DNA from: Pleurotus djamor
Lineage: Eukaryota; Basidiomycota; Agaricomycetes; Agaricales; Pleurotaceae
Direction of reading: 5' to 3'
Assembly: GCA_029747585.1 (NCBI GenBank)
Contig: JAPEVF010000845.1
Location: 1-19,392, forward strand
DNA: 19,392 nt
The notes under the pieces were generated by a model. That model was not told the DNA's origin, made no database searches, and worked only from the letters and a program-made list of their open reading frames with translations. A program made the translations under genes and the position numbers. Below, piece by piece: positions 1 to 9,497 of the stretch. Within the stretch, counting starts at the first letter, position 1. Each line of letters begins with the position of its first letter.

Positions 1-278
1 ACGTAGCTACCTGCGCCAGATAGGTCTACGAATCCAGAGAGGATGGATATGGAGAATTCGATTGCGATGTTGAGAGCTCTGGCTCGATCGGATTGGGTCT
101 TGATTTCGGAAAAGTTAACGGAAGTGCTTCCAACGCGCTCCTCTCTGAATCCGTTGTCGAGGTCGTTCTGTTCGAAGAGCTGTGTGTTGAGAAATTGTTC
201 CTTTCGGACGTTGTAAAGCTGTCCAAGGAATGCACTCCTGCCCAACGCTGGCAGCATAAACTCGGTCTGCTTGTTCAT
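1..278 (-). CDS. SNTX-like protein, N-terminal part (runs off the left edge)
   Basis: The frame reads from an ATG at 278-276 to the window edge, 92 codons with no stop. Its start is closely similar to the start of the complete minus-strand gene at 13686-15746: both have a PALGR-[SA]AFLGQLYN segment within the first 25 residues, then LNTQLF, then F-[ST]-[DE]-[IV]-KTQSDR, then an ISILSG/LSIMSG-like segment near residue 80. PALGR followed by LGQLY is the hallmark of the N-terminal domain of the stonustoxin-like (SNTX) family, which is structurally related to MACPF/CDC proteins. The two window copies are clearly paralogs but well diverged. Because the rest of the gene lies outside the window, it cannot be said whether it is intact, has introns or carries MORN repeats. 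Fish family members are venom pore-formers; the role of fungal relatives is not established, and no toxic activity is claimed here. Confidence 0.75.
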   Translation of the reverse strand, partial: MNKQTEFMLPALGRSAFLGQLYNVRKEQFLNTQLFEQNDLDNGFREERVGSTSVNFSEIKTQSDRARALNIAIEFSISILSGFVDLSGAGSY

Positions 279-691
279 GATCGCCTCAAAATTCAACTGG
301 GAAGTACGAAGATGGTGTCGGCGACGGGTCTAGAAAGTTGCTCGTCGCCATCGCCTTCGATATAGATGTACTTATGCTCTCCTAGGATTGACCTGCCGGT
401 GGGTGCCTACGTCCGATTCTCCCCCTTGTTTGTCTCCGGAATTGGTTCAAACCCAAACCCACAGAATCCAGATGGACGCTTGCTGATGGGCCAATGTACC
501 TGGTGCCCGCGCTCTGCATGTACAGAAGTACAAGGTACCTGCTTGAAGGCCCGCATGAGAGTCGAAAGGTTCCAATTTTTCGTGCCTTTGTGCCTCTTCA
601 AGATGTCAAGGTCCGATCTAACGATTAGCTACTAGTAATACTATACATGACTTGCATATTGTACAAATGCGTAAACGGAAGGTCCGTAAGT
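279..691. other. Intergenic, SNTX-like start to pirin 3' end
   Basis: About 410 bp. It must hold the promoter and leader of the SNTX-like gene on its left and the 3' UTR of the pirin gene on its right, both on the minus strand. Short open frames on both strands look like chance. No clear TATA box, tRNA boxes or repeat were seen, apart from two GGTACC hexamers about 40 bp apart near 495-540. Confidence 0.4.
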
Positions 692-1720
692 CTACTCCAA
701 ATCAAACAATAGAACCTCTGCAACCTTCGGCCCAATGCTTTCCACAACCAACTCTTTACCGCTCTCAGCCAGGATATAAGCTCCATCACCTTCCCTCAAT
801 TCAAGCTCGTCCCCGCCTTGTATCCCTGCTTCTGTGATCTTAATGACTGCACCTCCAGCTTTAGCCGATTTTCCCGGCTGATAACCAGAAGTTTGGACAA
901 CGTGGATGTATCCTTTGCGACGTTTAGGAGCATCTGGGTCGCTTGGTTGGAAGAAAGTATGCGAGAGGCTTTTGCCGGGCGACAGTAGTGTAGCGAAGAG
1001 TGTAAGAGGAGATTGAACGGGCGCGGGACCCAAGCCTTCACGGGAGTTTGCTAGAACGCCTTCTGCGTTAACTGGGGCGACCACTCGTACAAATTTGTCC
1101 TTCTTCTCTTCATCAGAGAAGTGTCTAATAATGGTGAAAAGCCATGAGCATTAGCTTTGGAAGCTAGGGTAGGAGGGTGGCGAGAAACGTGCCTTGTGAA
1201 GTACTTAGGTGTTAGGCGACTGGTACTAGGCAGACTCCATATCTGGAGGAAGTGTACTTGTTTCGAGCCATGAGCCTTTTCGCTGTGGCTGATACCGGTA
1301 CCAGCGGAAGTCAGCTGGAGGTCACCACGCTTTAGTATCTCTGTGTTCCCCATGGAGTCTTTGCTGTAAAAATAGTCAAGGTCATGAGCGATCGGATGTA
1401 GGGCGGTCGTTCGAGAGATACTCACTGCTCAAGTTCTCCATCGACAACGTAGGAGAAGATTTCGAACTCTCTATGACTGTGAGTTCCAAATCCTGTTTTT
1501 GGTGCAACACGGTCTTCGTTGATAACACGAAGTGAACCGAATTGATTATGTTCTCGGTCTTGGTACCTATTGTGATCGTCAGTCACTGTTGTCGAACAAA
1601 GATAGGACATCCTTACATAGCAAACGAGAAAGTGTGGAAAGTCTTCAACCATCCATGATCTGCGTGTCCGCGTTCAGCACTGCGACGAGCAAGGAATTTG
1701 ATAGGTGCGAGACTAGGCAT
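692..1720 (-). CDS. Pirin family protein (bicupin)
   Basis: Four exons on the minus strand: 1720-1617, 1566-1426, 1363-1193 and 1124-692. They sum to 849 nt, 282 residues plus a TAG stop, which fits the roughly 290 residues usual for pirins. The start gives MPSLAPIKFLARRSAERG, then the conserved HADHGWLKTFHTFSF segment; the first cupin continues with QFGSLRVINEDRV, GFGTHSHREFEI, the GELEHKDSMGN turn and TSAGTGISHSE. The histidines of HADHGWL and THSHREFE match the pirin metal site. The second cupin covers roughly residues 150-282. Pirins are iron-binding nuclear or cytoplasmic proteins; some oxidise quercetin and some act as redox-sensing transcription cofactors, and which applies here is unknown. 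Introns 1 and 2 are GT..AG. Intron 3 (1125-1192) keeps the frame and the family-like TRHFSDEEK junction only with a GC donor. A TATA box lies about 90 bp upstream. Confidence 0.93.
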
Positions 1721-2218
1721 TGCTGGGGAGATTAGGAAAGTGAAAAGACTAGTTGATGAGGAAGTGGAAATCCGAAAGAAATGATGGGGATCCAAACAAA
1801 CGACCCCCCGGCTTTTTATACATAATGTCAAGGGAATCGATGGGAAACGGGGAGATGGATATAGTATGTGCTCGAGCCACCTTACTACGCCGAGTTTGAC
1901 GACGTAGTCATCATCAAGCGCGCCATTTACCATATAAGGGATACCGACGCCCACGACCACCCACACTTAGGGGTGCCACACCTGACCGCCTGTCGAACTG
2001 TTACTAAGTCGAGTCATCAGTACCTCGTAAAAGAGAGACGTGGTTGCAGCGTGCTGGTAGCACATTGGTAACAGCTATCGCCTATGACGAGGATGCAATT
2101 GAATGACTCCACCAAGAATCTACAGAAGGAGGGTAATCTACACACAAGGGTGAACTTCGGAGAGACGATGAATACAACAGAACTCACCAGAAAGACCAGC
2201 AATTTTCCACTTCGTACT
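1721..2218. other. Intergenic, pirin promoter and delta-COP 3' UTR
   Basis: About 500 bp between two minus-strand genes. The left part holds the pirin promoter with its TATA box; the right part must hold the 3' UTR of the delta-COP gene. A 67-codon plus-strand frame at 1868-2071 has no family features and is probably chance. Confidence 0.4.
1813..1820 (-). promoter_or_regulatory. TATA box of the pirin gene
   Basis: On the minus strand the sequence reads TATAAAAA, followed by GCC. It lies about 93 bp upstream of the pirin ATG at 1720, room for a TSS about 30 bp downstream and a short leader. Assigned by motif and position only. Confidence 0.5.
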
Positions 2219-4144
2219 TTACACAACAAGATACTGGTCGACTAGAACATACGAATCTACCGAATAAGGGGACGGCGATCCGTCGACCTTGGAGACACCA
2301 GCAACGGCAACGCCAGCCAGACTGCCCTTGGCAACGAACGTTACTTCAACGGGGAAGAAGGCACCGACATCGTCTCCACCGACAGTGAATGTTAGCGAGC
2401 CAGAGGACTCATCAGGTGTTACATGGGGGATTGACCAAGCAAGGGAGTGAGAGTCAGGATCAAGTGACCATGATCCTGTGTGCGAGGGGACGGTGGGGTA
2501 AGACCCAGCACTGATACCAGACGGTAAACAGAGATACTACAGAAAGGTGAGGGGGCAGGCTTACGGCAGAGGAATGGCGATGACGACGTCAAATAATTCG
2601 ACATTTTTGTTCTCAAGTTCGTACTCGATGTTGACCTCGCACGTCCCATCGTTGGATGGCGATGGCCAGCAGTTGACTAATTGCACGGCGTGTCAGTGCC
2701 AAAAAGGGGAATGCAGCACGTAGCGACTTACTTGACAATGGGACATTGCTTTCATCGGTACCGGCATACCTCCACTTCAACACAGCCAAGCTTTGGTTCA
2801 CAGGGAACGCTCTCGAAGGGTCCTTCAACGCGACAACTCGTTCTTGCCCAGGAGCGAATTTGGCCACGTTCGGATGCTGCTTGAATTGCAACGCACTTGC
2901 TGGAATTCCGTCATTAGATGATGGGGCAAGGGATATCCTGAGGTGCGCGAAATCAGCATCTGAGATGTTCAAGTTCATGTCGCCCTTGATCTCCATGGAT
3001 TCGACCCCTCCGTCACGAAGCAGTGAGAGTGAGATTTGTTCTTTGATCGCGATATGGACACTAGATGGTTAAGGGTTAACATATATGCGACATTTTTGGA
3101 CAAGAAACCTGCGAACCTCTCCTGGTCAACTTCTGGCAAGCTTCCACGCTCGCTCTTGGGTTCTGGAGGAGCAGAGATTGAAGGGGTCGGTGGTGCAGAT
3201 ACTTCAGACATCAAAGGTGTCGTAGCAAGCACCTCGCCACCAAGGGCATCGATGAGCTCAGCTTGTTTCGTCTTCTTGCTTCCAAGCTTCATACCAGAAC
3301 CTTTGAAAGCAGGTGCACGAGGGGTAGACTGAGAGATGGATTGCGAGGGAACGGAGCGAATCGGTTCCGGAGGAGGCTGGGGAATAGGTGAGTATCCTGT
3401 AACGCCTCCGCCCAGATAACTGCCACCACCCGAGCTAGAGCCGGCTGCCCTCCTCTGCTGCTCGCGGCGTTGCATTTCCAACTGTTTGGCGCGCCTTTTC
3501 AATTCTTCTTTAGCCTCAGCTTCCTTATTCTGCTCGACGTGAGTAAATTCTGCGGGCAAGAAAGTGGATTGTACGCACTCTGGCAATGATTTCTTGGATC
3601 TTTTCTTCGTGACTCTCCATCTCCAAGACGCTCTTTACTTGCATCAAGTTAACATTCTCCCTATATCCGTAGCTGATGATTTCATCGAAAGCACCGAGCA
3701 ATTCGAGCGCATTGCGGGTGATTTCCAGTTCATCGATCGACCCTCTGCAGAGGTCAGAAACGACACGAGCGAAGAGATGCAGAGTTTCATTGTCTTGAAG
3801 GATATTCGAGGCCTTGTTCGTGATCAGAAGGATATATAGCTCCTCTAGAGGTTGGTAGACGAAGCGAACGTCGGCCGTTTCGACCGTTGTATGCTGAGTA
3901 TTTGTTGGAACGAGCTTCGGGAATGAAGCAAGCAGCGATTCGATACGAGCACGGGTCATATCACGGAATTGACGAGAAAGCACAGCTGTGAGTCTTCAAG
4001 TATCAGTGATGTCGTCCACGTCGTAGCAAGCGACGCGTAACTGCACCTTTTCCACCTTTGGTACATATCGAGGCAGCGAGGACGACCTGACGTGTCCTGC
4101 ATGAGCATCGGCGCCGAGCATGACCATCCAAGCGAGCTCACCAT
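2219..4144 (-). CDS. RET2: Coatomer subunit delta (delta-COP, archain)
   Basis: Seven exons on the minus strand: 4144-4142, 4086-4047, 3985-3579, 3529-3117, 3060-2732, 2676-2565 and 2510-2219, giving 1596 nt, 531 residues and a TAA stop. Human delta-COP has 511. The spliced start is MVVLAASICTKGGKAVLSRQF, matching the longin-like N-terminus. YQPLEELYILLIT, NILQDNETLHLFARV and GYRENVNLMQVKSVLEM-SHEEK follow within residues 1-145. A charged linker (about 150-285, rich in Glu, Lys, Arg, then Gly, Ser, Pro) leads to the mu-homology domain from about residue 286 (ESVHIAIKEQISL, then HPNVAKF, FPVNQSLAVLKWRY, NCWPS, VNIEYELENKNVELFDVVIA). The product is a subunit of the COPI coat for Golgi-to-ER retrograde transport. 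Introns are 49-61 nt, all GT..AG. The first coding exon is only the ATG. The gene symbol is the yeast name. Confidence 0.96.
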
Positions 4145-4838
4145 CTTGAGCAAGTTTTATTCCGAGTCGATGTCTTGGGCTGCAGAAGTATGGCGTGGTC
4201 GATGTTTTGGTCGATGAAGGTCTCGTCAACGTCAGCGATGGCGACGGTACACGTCGTGACTGGTAGTATGGCCGAGCTGGGCATTTGTTTCACACGGTAG
4301 CAAGTACTTTCCCAGGATCATTATTCGATACAAAGATTCCACTGGTGGACAATAATTTGATGAACACCCCGGTCCCCCATCTACACATCGAGGAGAACAT
4401 TAAAGGCATATTCGTTCGTTATCTGTGCGCTCGATGACAACCAGACCTTGCCTGGATTCTCAGCCATTCGGCTGAAGCCCGGGCTACGCTTCAATGGGCC
4501 CATCGAGGTCGGATTCTTTCCACTTTTGTGGTCAACGTTCCGTGGTCTCGGTTCTGATATAACTGCGCTCTGAAATGGACACACAAGGTCAAACATCTCA
4601 GAATGCCTTCTACCACTACCAGTAGCACTACTGCAAAGCTTGAGAAAATATCGTTTCGCGTTTTGAAGGCGATCATGTACGCCACTCTCCTCTTGACCAA
4701 AGCTGCGCTTTCTCAATAGCTTTTGGGCTGGATTAAGGCCCTTCTCTCCGTGAGTAGTACTTGAAATAGACATCTCATATCTTTTGCTTAACTCTGAGAT
4801 CAAAGCCTCCGCTTCTTCGATACTATAGAGGACCTTAG
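4145..4838. other. Intergenic, delta-COP upstream region to copy A
   Basis: About 700 bp between divergent genes, which should contain the delta-COP promoter and the 5' end of copy A. No clear TATA box was found for either gene. A 167-codon minus-strand open frame (4884-4381) crosses it and overlaps the first exon of copy A; it has no recognisable domain and is not called a gene. On the plus strand, an ATG at 4603 opens a Ser/Thr-rich frame of about 38 codons ending at a TAG near 4718. It could contain a missing first exon of copy A, but only with a 160-nt intron, longer than any other intron here. Confidence 0.3.
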
Positions 4839-6649
4839 TATCGTGGCAGACACGCTGGAAGAAGAAAATCGCGAGGCGGCTCATCGAAATGCTCTGACTT
4901 TGTCGGTCGCTGCACCGGCGGCCAACATTGTGAAATCGCCCTCTTCTAGCCCACCAAAGGAAGTGGCACCGAGCTCATGGAAGAGACCGTTGAAGACAGT
5001 CCTTCTCATTGGGGACTCTGCCATCGGCAGGGCTTCATTCCGCGACCTTCTTACCAATATCTGCTATGATCGAAAGCTCAAAGACTTTACTTCCGAGCAC
5101 ACGAGTGCCGTCGTCTCTTCAGGGCGAAGTGACAACTCCAACACTACTGCAAGGCGCTATCAATTATCTGGACAGGCGGGAAAGAAGCTCTATGTCCTTG
5201 ATATTCCTCGCTTCACGGACGTTCGCGGTCTTGACAATCAGGCCAAGCATCGTACGGTTATACACAAAACTTTGACCACTGCTACCGGTGAGCTCCCAGT
5301 CAGTTATCGCTACGAGAAACTCACTTCTATCAATCACAGAAACCATTGACCGTATTGTGGTCTTGGTTGACGGTATGAAGCCCGACTTGCCCATCGAAAC
5401 CGAATACGCATTATCTGTCCTTTTGAACATCCTGCCTTCCGACTTCTCTCGCCGCGTCGCTTTCTTCTACACCAACGTTCCGGGACCCCTCCATTTCACC
5501 TTCAATGAGAAGGCCCTCCATCCTCTCTTTCGCGAATGCCAGTTCTGGATTATGGACAACCCGATGCCAGGCTGGATGATGTACTTGTCATATCTACACA
5601 GCAGCGACCATTCGCATATGGAACATCTAGAAGAGATCCACAGTTCCGTTCTCGGTGTGTATGCGAAAGCGCAGGAGACGATGGGACAATTCTTTGACTG
5701 GCTAGACCGACGAGCGCCTCTACCCGTGGAACCAATCGACGAACTTGGCGAGCTGTCTAGAATCATTGATGCCTATTTGGACCTCCTCATTGCTAACGCA
5801 TCTCATCATATTGACCAAAGTCATGTCACCGTACTGCGCGATATTATTCGTTCACAAACGAAGGTAGGCTCTGTACATTTCCTGTCGGCCACAATCAATT
5901 GAGATCTCTTGGGTTAGGTCCGTGATGCCAATCAGTGCTACACGACTCAAGAGACGACATCTTCGTTCACACGGGAAGCCTCTGACGCATATAACACTGT
6001 TTGCCTTTCCGATGCATGTCACTCAAACTGCCACCTTGAATGTAATGATGCACCCTCTTCACCGCAAATCGGACCCGGTACCCTTGGATTCAAATGCCGA
6101 TCATTTGGATATACGCCTTCTCCGTTGGGGGGATACACATGTCGTAAATGTCCCCACTCCTCGAGGCATCACGAGCGCTCGCGTTCTAAATGGGTGGAAA
6201 CGCCATCAGTCCAGACCACTATTCACGTCGACATTGAGCGGCGACACCATCGTTCAAATACTGCCATCGAAAGATTATCTCGAATCGTCGAAAGGCTCGA
6301 GTCACTTGATCATGATCCATCCGATACCGATGTTGATGAACTTGAAGGGTTTTTGAAGGATGATCTTCAGTTGTTTTTGTCGATGTTTGAAGAGCTCGCC
6401 TTGTCACCAAGTTTCGCTGAGTCCCTCTTACAAACCATCAGAGTCGCGCGAAGAAGATACGAAGAGATGAAGAAAGATGGTTGTGCAGGAGAGGAGGAGC
6501 TTCGTCGTGCCCGTGAAGTTATCGCTCGTCTAGAGAAGAGGCGTCTTCTTGTCAAGGGACCGGTGTCTATCCCTGAAGGGCTCGACGCCGCTATCTTGAA
6601 ACATACCACCAAGCACGTTCATAGCGCTTCCGTTCAATCTTGTGAGTAA
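4839..6649 (+). CDS. Copy A: divergent G-domain paralog with decayed nucleotide-binding motifs
   Basis: Three exons by alignment to copies B-D: 4839(?)-5287, 5340-5863 and 5918-6649, introns 52 and 54 nt. Together they encode about 568 residues of one family protein. The G-domain position is kept (KTVLLIG...FRDLLTNICYDRKLKDFTSEH), but the P-loop is GDSAIGRAS instead of GETGVGKT, so the Lys that contacts phosphates is replaced by Arg and the following Thr/Ser by Ala. The DTPG motif has become DIPR. The middle exon keeps LPSDFSRRVAFFYTN, FRECQFWIMDNPMPGWM and FDWLDRR. The third exon keeps the CHSNCHLEC and CRKCPHS cysteines but not the final HQHY. No in-frame ATG lies between the upstream TGA (4795) and the G domain, so the start is unknown: a missing upstream exon, or 5' decay. 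It could be an active pseudoGTPase or an early pseudogene; the frame is otherwise intact. Confidence 0.75.
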
Positions 6650-7403
6650 ATGTCCATCAGTCAGTTTGGAAACTTGAAGTGATTGAACTTTCTTTATCTA
6701 GCTTGAAGCCTCCATCAATTACGCGCCCGAGGTTCCTATCTATTGCTCGTGTATTCAGTCCCTGTGGGCTCATGTTGTGGGCATGTTCTATTGTGAAGAG
6801 GTTCGCAAATAGACCGGAGCGATCATGAAATATTTGACGCGCTATGTAGTTGACAGACGTATCAGGTTACGATGTCTAACAGTTTACCGTTGTAAGTATT
6901 CCAAAAGTGTTCCAACGATTTCGCAGGCTTGGGCTGATCGTTTGATCCTTGATCAAGGTAGTTGCACTTGCGAGTTCGGATGCTCAGACTTGACTTGAGA
7001 ACGAATTTGGATCACTACGCGGCAGTGCTTCTCCAACTGCCATCGATAACCTCGTTTCACTCCGCTGCTCTCCTTAGGAACGTGTTCTCGACGCAGCCCA
7101 CTCTTTTGTGTCTTCTCATTCTGTGATATCACCTGTTTCATTTTGCACGCATGCGTGCTGTGCTATCATTCCACTTTCGGTTCGTGGCTTAGACGCGCCC
7201 TCGGATTCAACACCCAGGATAAGTCTTCAGTATCTCATTGGCTACGAGACCACCTACACCTTTGCATCGTGTCGCCTTCAGTCGAGCAGACGACACGATA
7301 CACCAACTACCAAACGTCGGTAGCGCTCAGCTTTCTGTGGTATAAATACCTACGCCAATACCGTCCTTCCTCAAACTCTAAGTCTCAAGTGCTTCTCACA
7401 ACA
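6650..7403. other. Intergenic, copy A to copy B
   Basis: About 750 bp. The start may hold a final small exon of copy A: a good donor (GTGAGT at 6642) and an acceptor at 6701 would move the stop to a TGA at 6704-6706. The end holds the TATA box and leader of copy B. Open frames at 7108-7481 overlap the copy B promoter and first exon and are not supported as separate genes. Confidence 0.4.
7341..7348 (+). promoter_or_regulatory. TATA box of copy B
   Basis: TATAAATA, 63 bp upstream of the ATG at 7404. The identical octamer lies 89 bp upstream of copy D. Pyrimidine-rich sequence follows, as is common around fungal transcription starts. Assigned by motif and spacing. Confidence 0.6.
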
Positions 7404-9239
7404 ATGATCTCCCAAATACGTGACCCAGTTACTCCGTCAAAGACTTCCCCACCCATGTGCGTTGCAATGTTCTACTCATGACATCCAACTGACGCGTTCC
7501 CTCATGCAGCGACCCACCGCCCGTTTACCAAGCTTTCCGTCGTGACCCAGCCAATGAGGCCTCAGATATCGACAACTCCAAGATGACCTTGGTTCCGTGG
7601 AAAAAGAAGACGATTACTATCCTCCTCATCGGAGAAACCGGGGTCGGCAAGACCGCATTCCTTGACCTCCTTGCGAATGTCTGCGCCGGCCGCAAGTTCG
7701 AGGATTTCGCTCCTGTCCACGTCAAGACTAACGAGGCTGGAGGTTCCTCAGCGGGTAGTCAGACCAATGAGCCCAAGCTGTACACGATCGTCTGCGCTAA
7801 CGGCCATGAAGTCCGAGTGCTAGATACACCAGGACTGGCTGACACCCGTGGAATCGACTACGACAACAGACACAAGGAGGCGATTGCGGAAGCTATCAAG
7901 ACCAAGGCAGGTCAGTGCTCCCGAATGCCCTCAATGACTCCACATGTTCATCTCTCCGTGACAGAGGTAATAGATTCTATCATTATCCTTGCAAATGGTA
8001 CGCAAGAGCGCTTGGGCGTGGCGACGGAATACACCCTTGCTGTCATCGCTGGCATGTTTCCCAACTCCATCATCAATAATATCGCGTTCCTCTTTACGAT
8101 GGTGGCCAACCCTCTGCAATTCAACTTCCGGCGCGAGGCATTACACCCCTGCTTACGCCAGGCGAAGATCTGGACGATCGACAACCCTCTGGCTGGATGG
8201 CTCAAATATCACAGCCACATGCACTCGAAATATCCTCCGGACCAAGAGTTTATGGAGGAGATGTTCGACGTCGTTCAATCAACCTACGCCAAAACGTTGA
8301 AGACCTTGAACGCATTCTTCCGATGGCAAGATGAAAGACAGCTTCAACCTACGAAAGAGATCAATGACCTCTATCAGATGACTCAACTGATGGAGGCAGC
8401 GATAAGCAACATCCTTGGCCGTTTAAATCAGCAAGAAGACGAAATGAAGCTCTTGGTTAAGGTACAGAACGACATAGCTGCACAGCGACAGGTGAGTAGA
8501 GTATATAGATATGCATAATACTAGTCGAGACTCACATCACGAATAGATCCAGAAGGTCAACGAAGAGTTCAAGACTGTCATGAAGAAGCCATTCTATGAG
8601 CATCAAGCTTCCGACAATCACCATACACTTTGTGTCGCAGGCAACTGTTACTCGAACTGTCATACACCTTGCCATCTTGCGTTCACGCTCGATCGATCTG
8701 AGCTTGGACGTGATTGTTGGGCCTTCTACCAGAGCAGGAGAAGCGAAGTCGACAACGGATTCCTGTGCATTGTGTGCGGACATTCATCAATGCTTCATCA
8801 ACACTACCGTTCACAGTGGGTGAAGACGGAGAAGACAGAAACAACGGAAGACTCCGAGGCAAAGTCTCGATACGAGAAAGCATCCTCCGAAGTCGAGCGG
8901 ATCGCGATCCTCAAAGAACAGATTGACCAGAAGATTGTGCAGCTTCGCACAGCAATGGTCACTGATGAAGAATCCCTGAGTCGCCTCTGCTACAGATACA
9001 ACAAGCTTGCCTTGTCTGGCAGTTTCTCTGGTCACATTGCGCATGCCATCAACCTACTCCGGATCAGATATGAGAAGATCAAGAAAGAAGGCTCTGATGC
9101 CGATTCTCTTGAACGAATGAATGACAGGATAGAGTCTCTGCAGAAGAAGAAGAAGATTGTAGAGGAAGCTACGCGTCGCAATACTGCGAAGGTTGGTGTG
9201 CTCAGCACCATTGCCTCATACATTGGTATAACCATGTAG
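7404..9239 (+). CDS. Copy B: AIG1-like G-domain protein with Cys/His cluster
   Basis: Four exons, 7404-7456, 7510-7910, 7965-8491 and 8547-9239, giving 557 residues. Introns are 53, 54 and 55 nt, all GT..AG. The first 45 residues are Pro/Ser-rich, ending in DIDNSKMTLVPWKKK, which is shared with C and D. The G domain has P-loop GETGVGKT (about 59-66), a switch-like SQTNEPKLY, and DTPGLADTRG (about 123-132). After the next strand (IDSIIILANG) the expected (N/T)KxD is replaced by FTMVANP. A helical middle follows (AKIWTIDNPLAGWLKYH). Residues about 356-413 hold C-x4-C-x3-CH-x2-C, a further C, then C-x2-C-GH-x4-H-x-H, a likely zinc site. The tail is charged and helical with a conserved YNKLALSGSFSGHI. 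The family probably binds and hydrolyses a nucleotide as a switch; substrate and partners are unknown. It lies 258 bp upstream of copy C. Confidence 0.9.
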
Positions 9240-9443
9240 ACATCGACCTATACTACCTATAGTGTGTTATGGATTTCTTTTCATCATCCACTCTGATTGT
9301 TCAAACGTTGACGTGCCTTCTTATCGGATCCATCGCACATGCAAGTCCCCGCACGAAAGGTCACTGCGGACCCGCGCAGCTACATGCCCAACCACCGCAG
9401 ACCTTCTCGACTTGACGAAGCATTGTCGAACAGCATGTACGAC

Positions 9444-9452
9444 GGATAAAAG
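9444..9452 (+). promoter_or_regulatory. TATA-like element of copy C
   Basis: GGATAAAAG about 50 bp upstream of the copy C start codon. It is a weaker match than the TATAAATA of copies B and D, but it is the only A/T-rich candidate at the right distance in the 258-bp gap after copy B. Confidence 0.35.
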
Positions 9453-9497
9453 GTCAGGATCTCCCCAGCTTAATGAATTCAACCACTTCCCACAGTC

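Noticed and set aside
430..470. GGTTCAAACCC, similar to a tRNA B-box
   Set aside because: No matching A-box at the right distance and no cloverleaf could be folded around it.
4381..4884. 167-codon minus-strand open frame
   Set aside because: It overlaps the first exon of copy A in antisense, has no domain or family motif, no clear TATA box and no intron structure. It could be chance; a homology search or RNA data would be needed to keep it.
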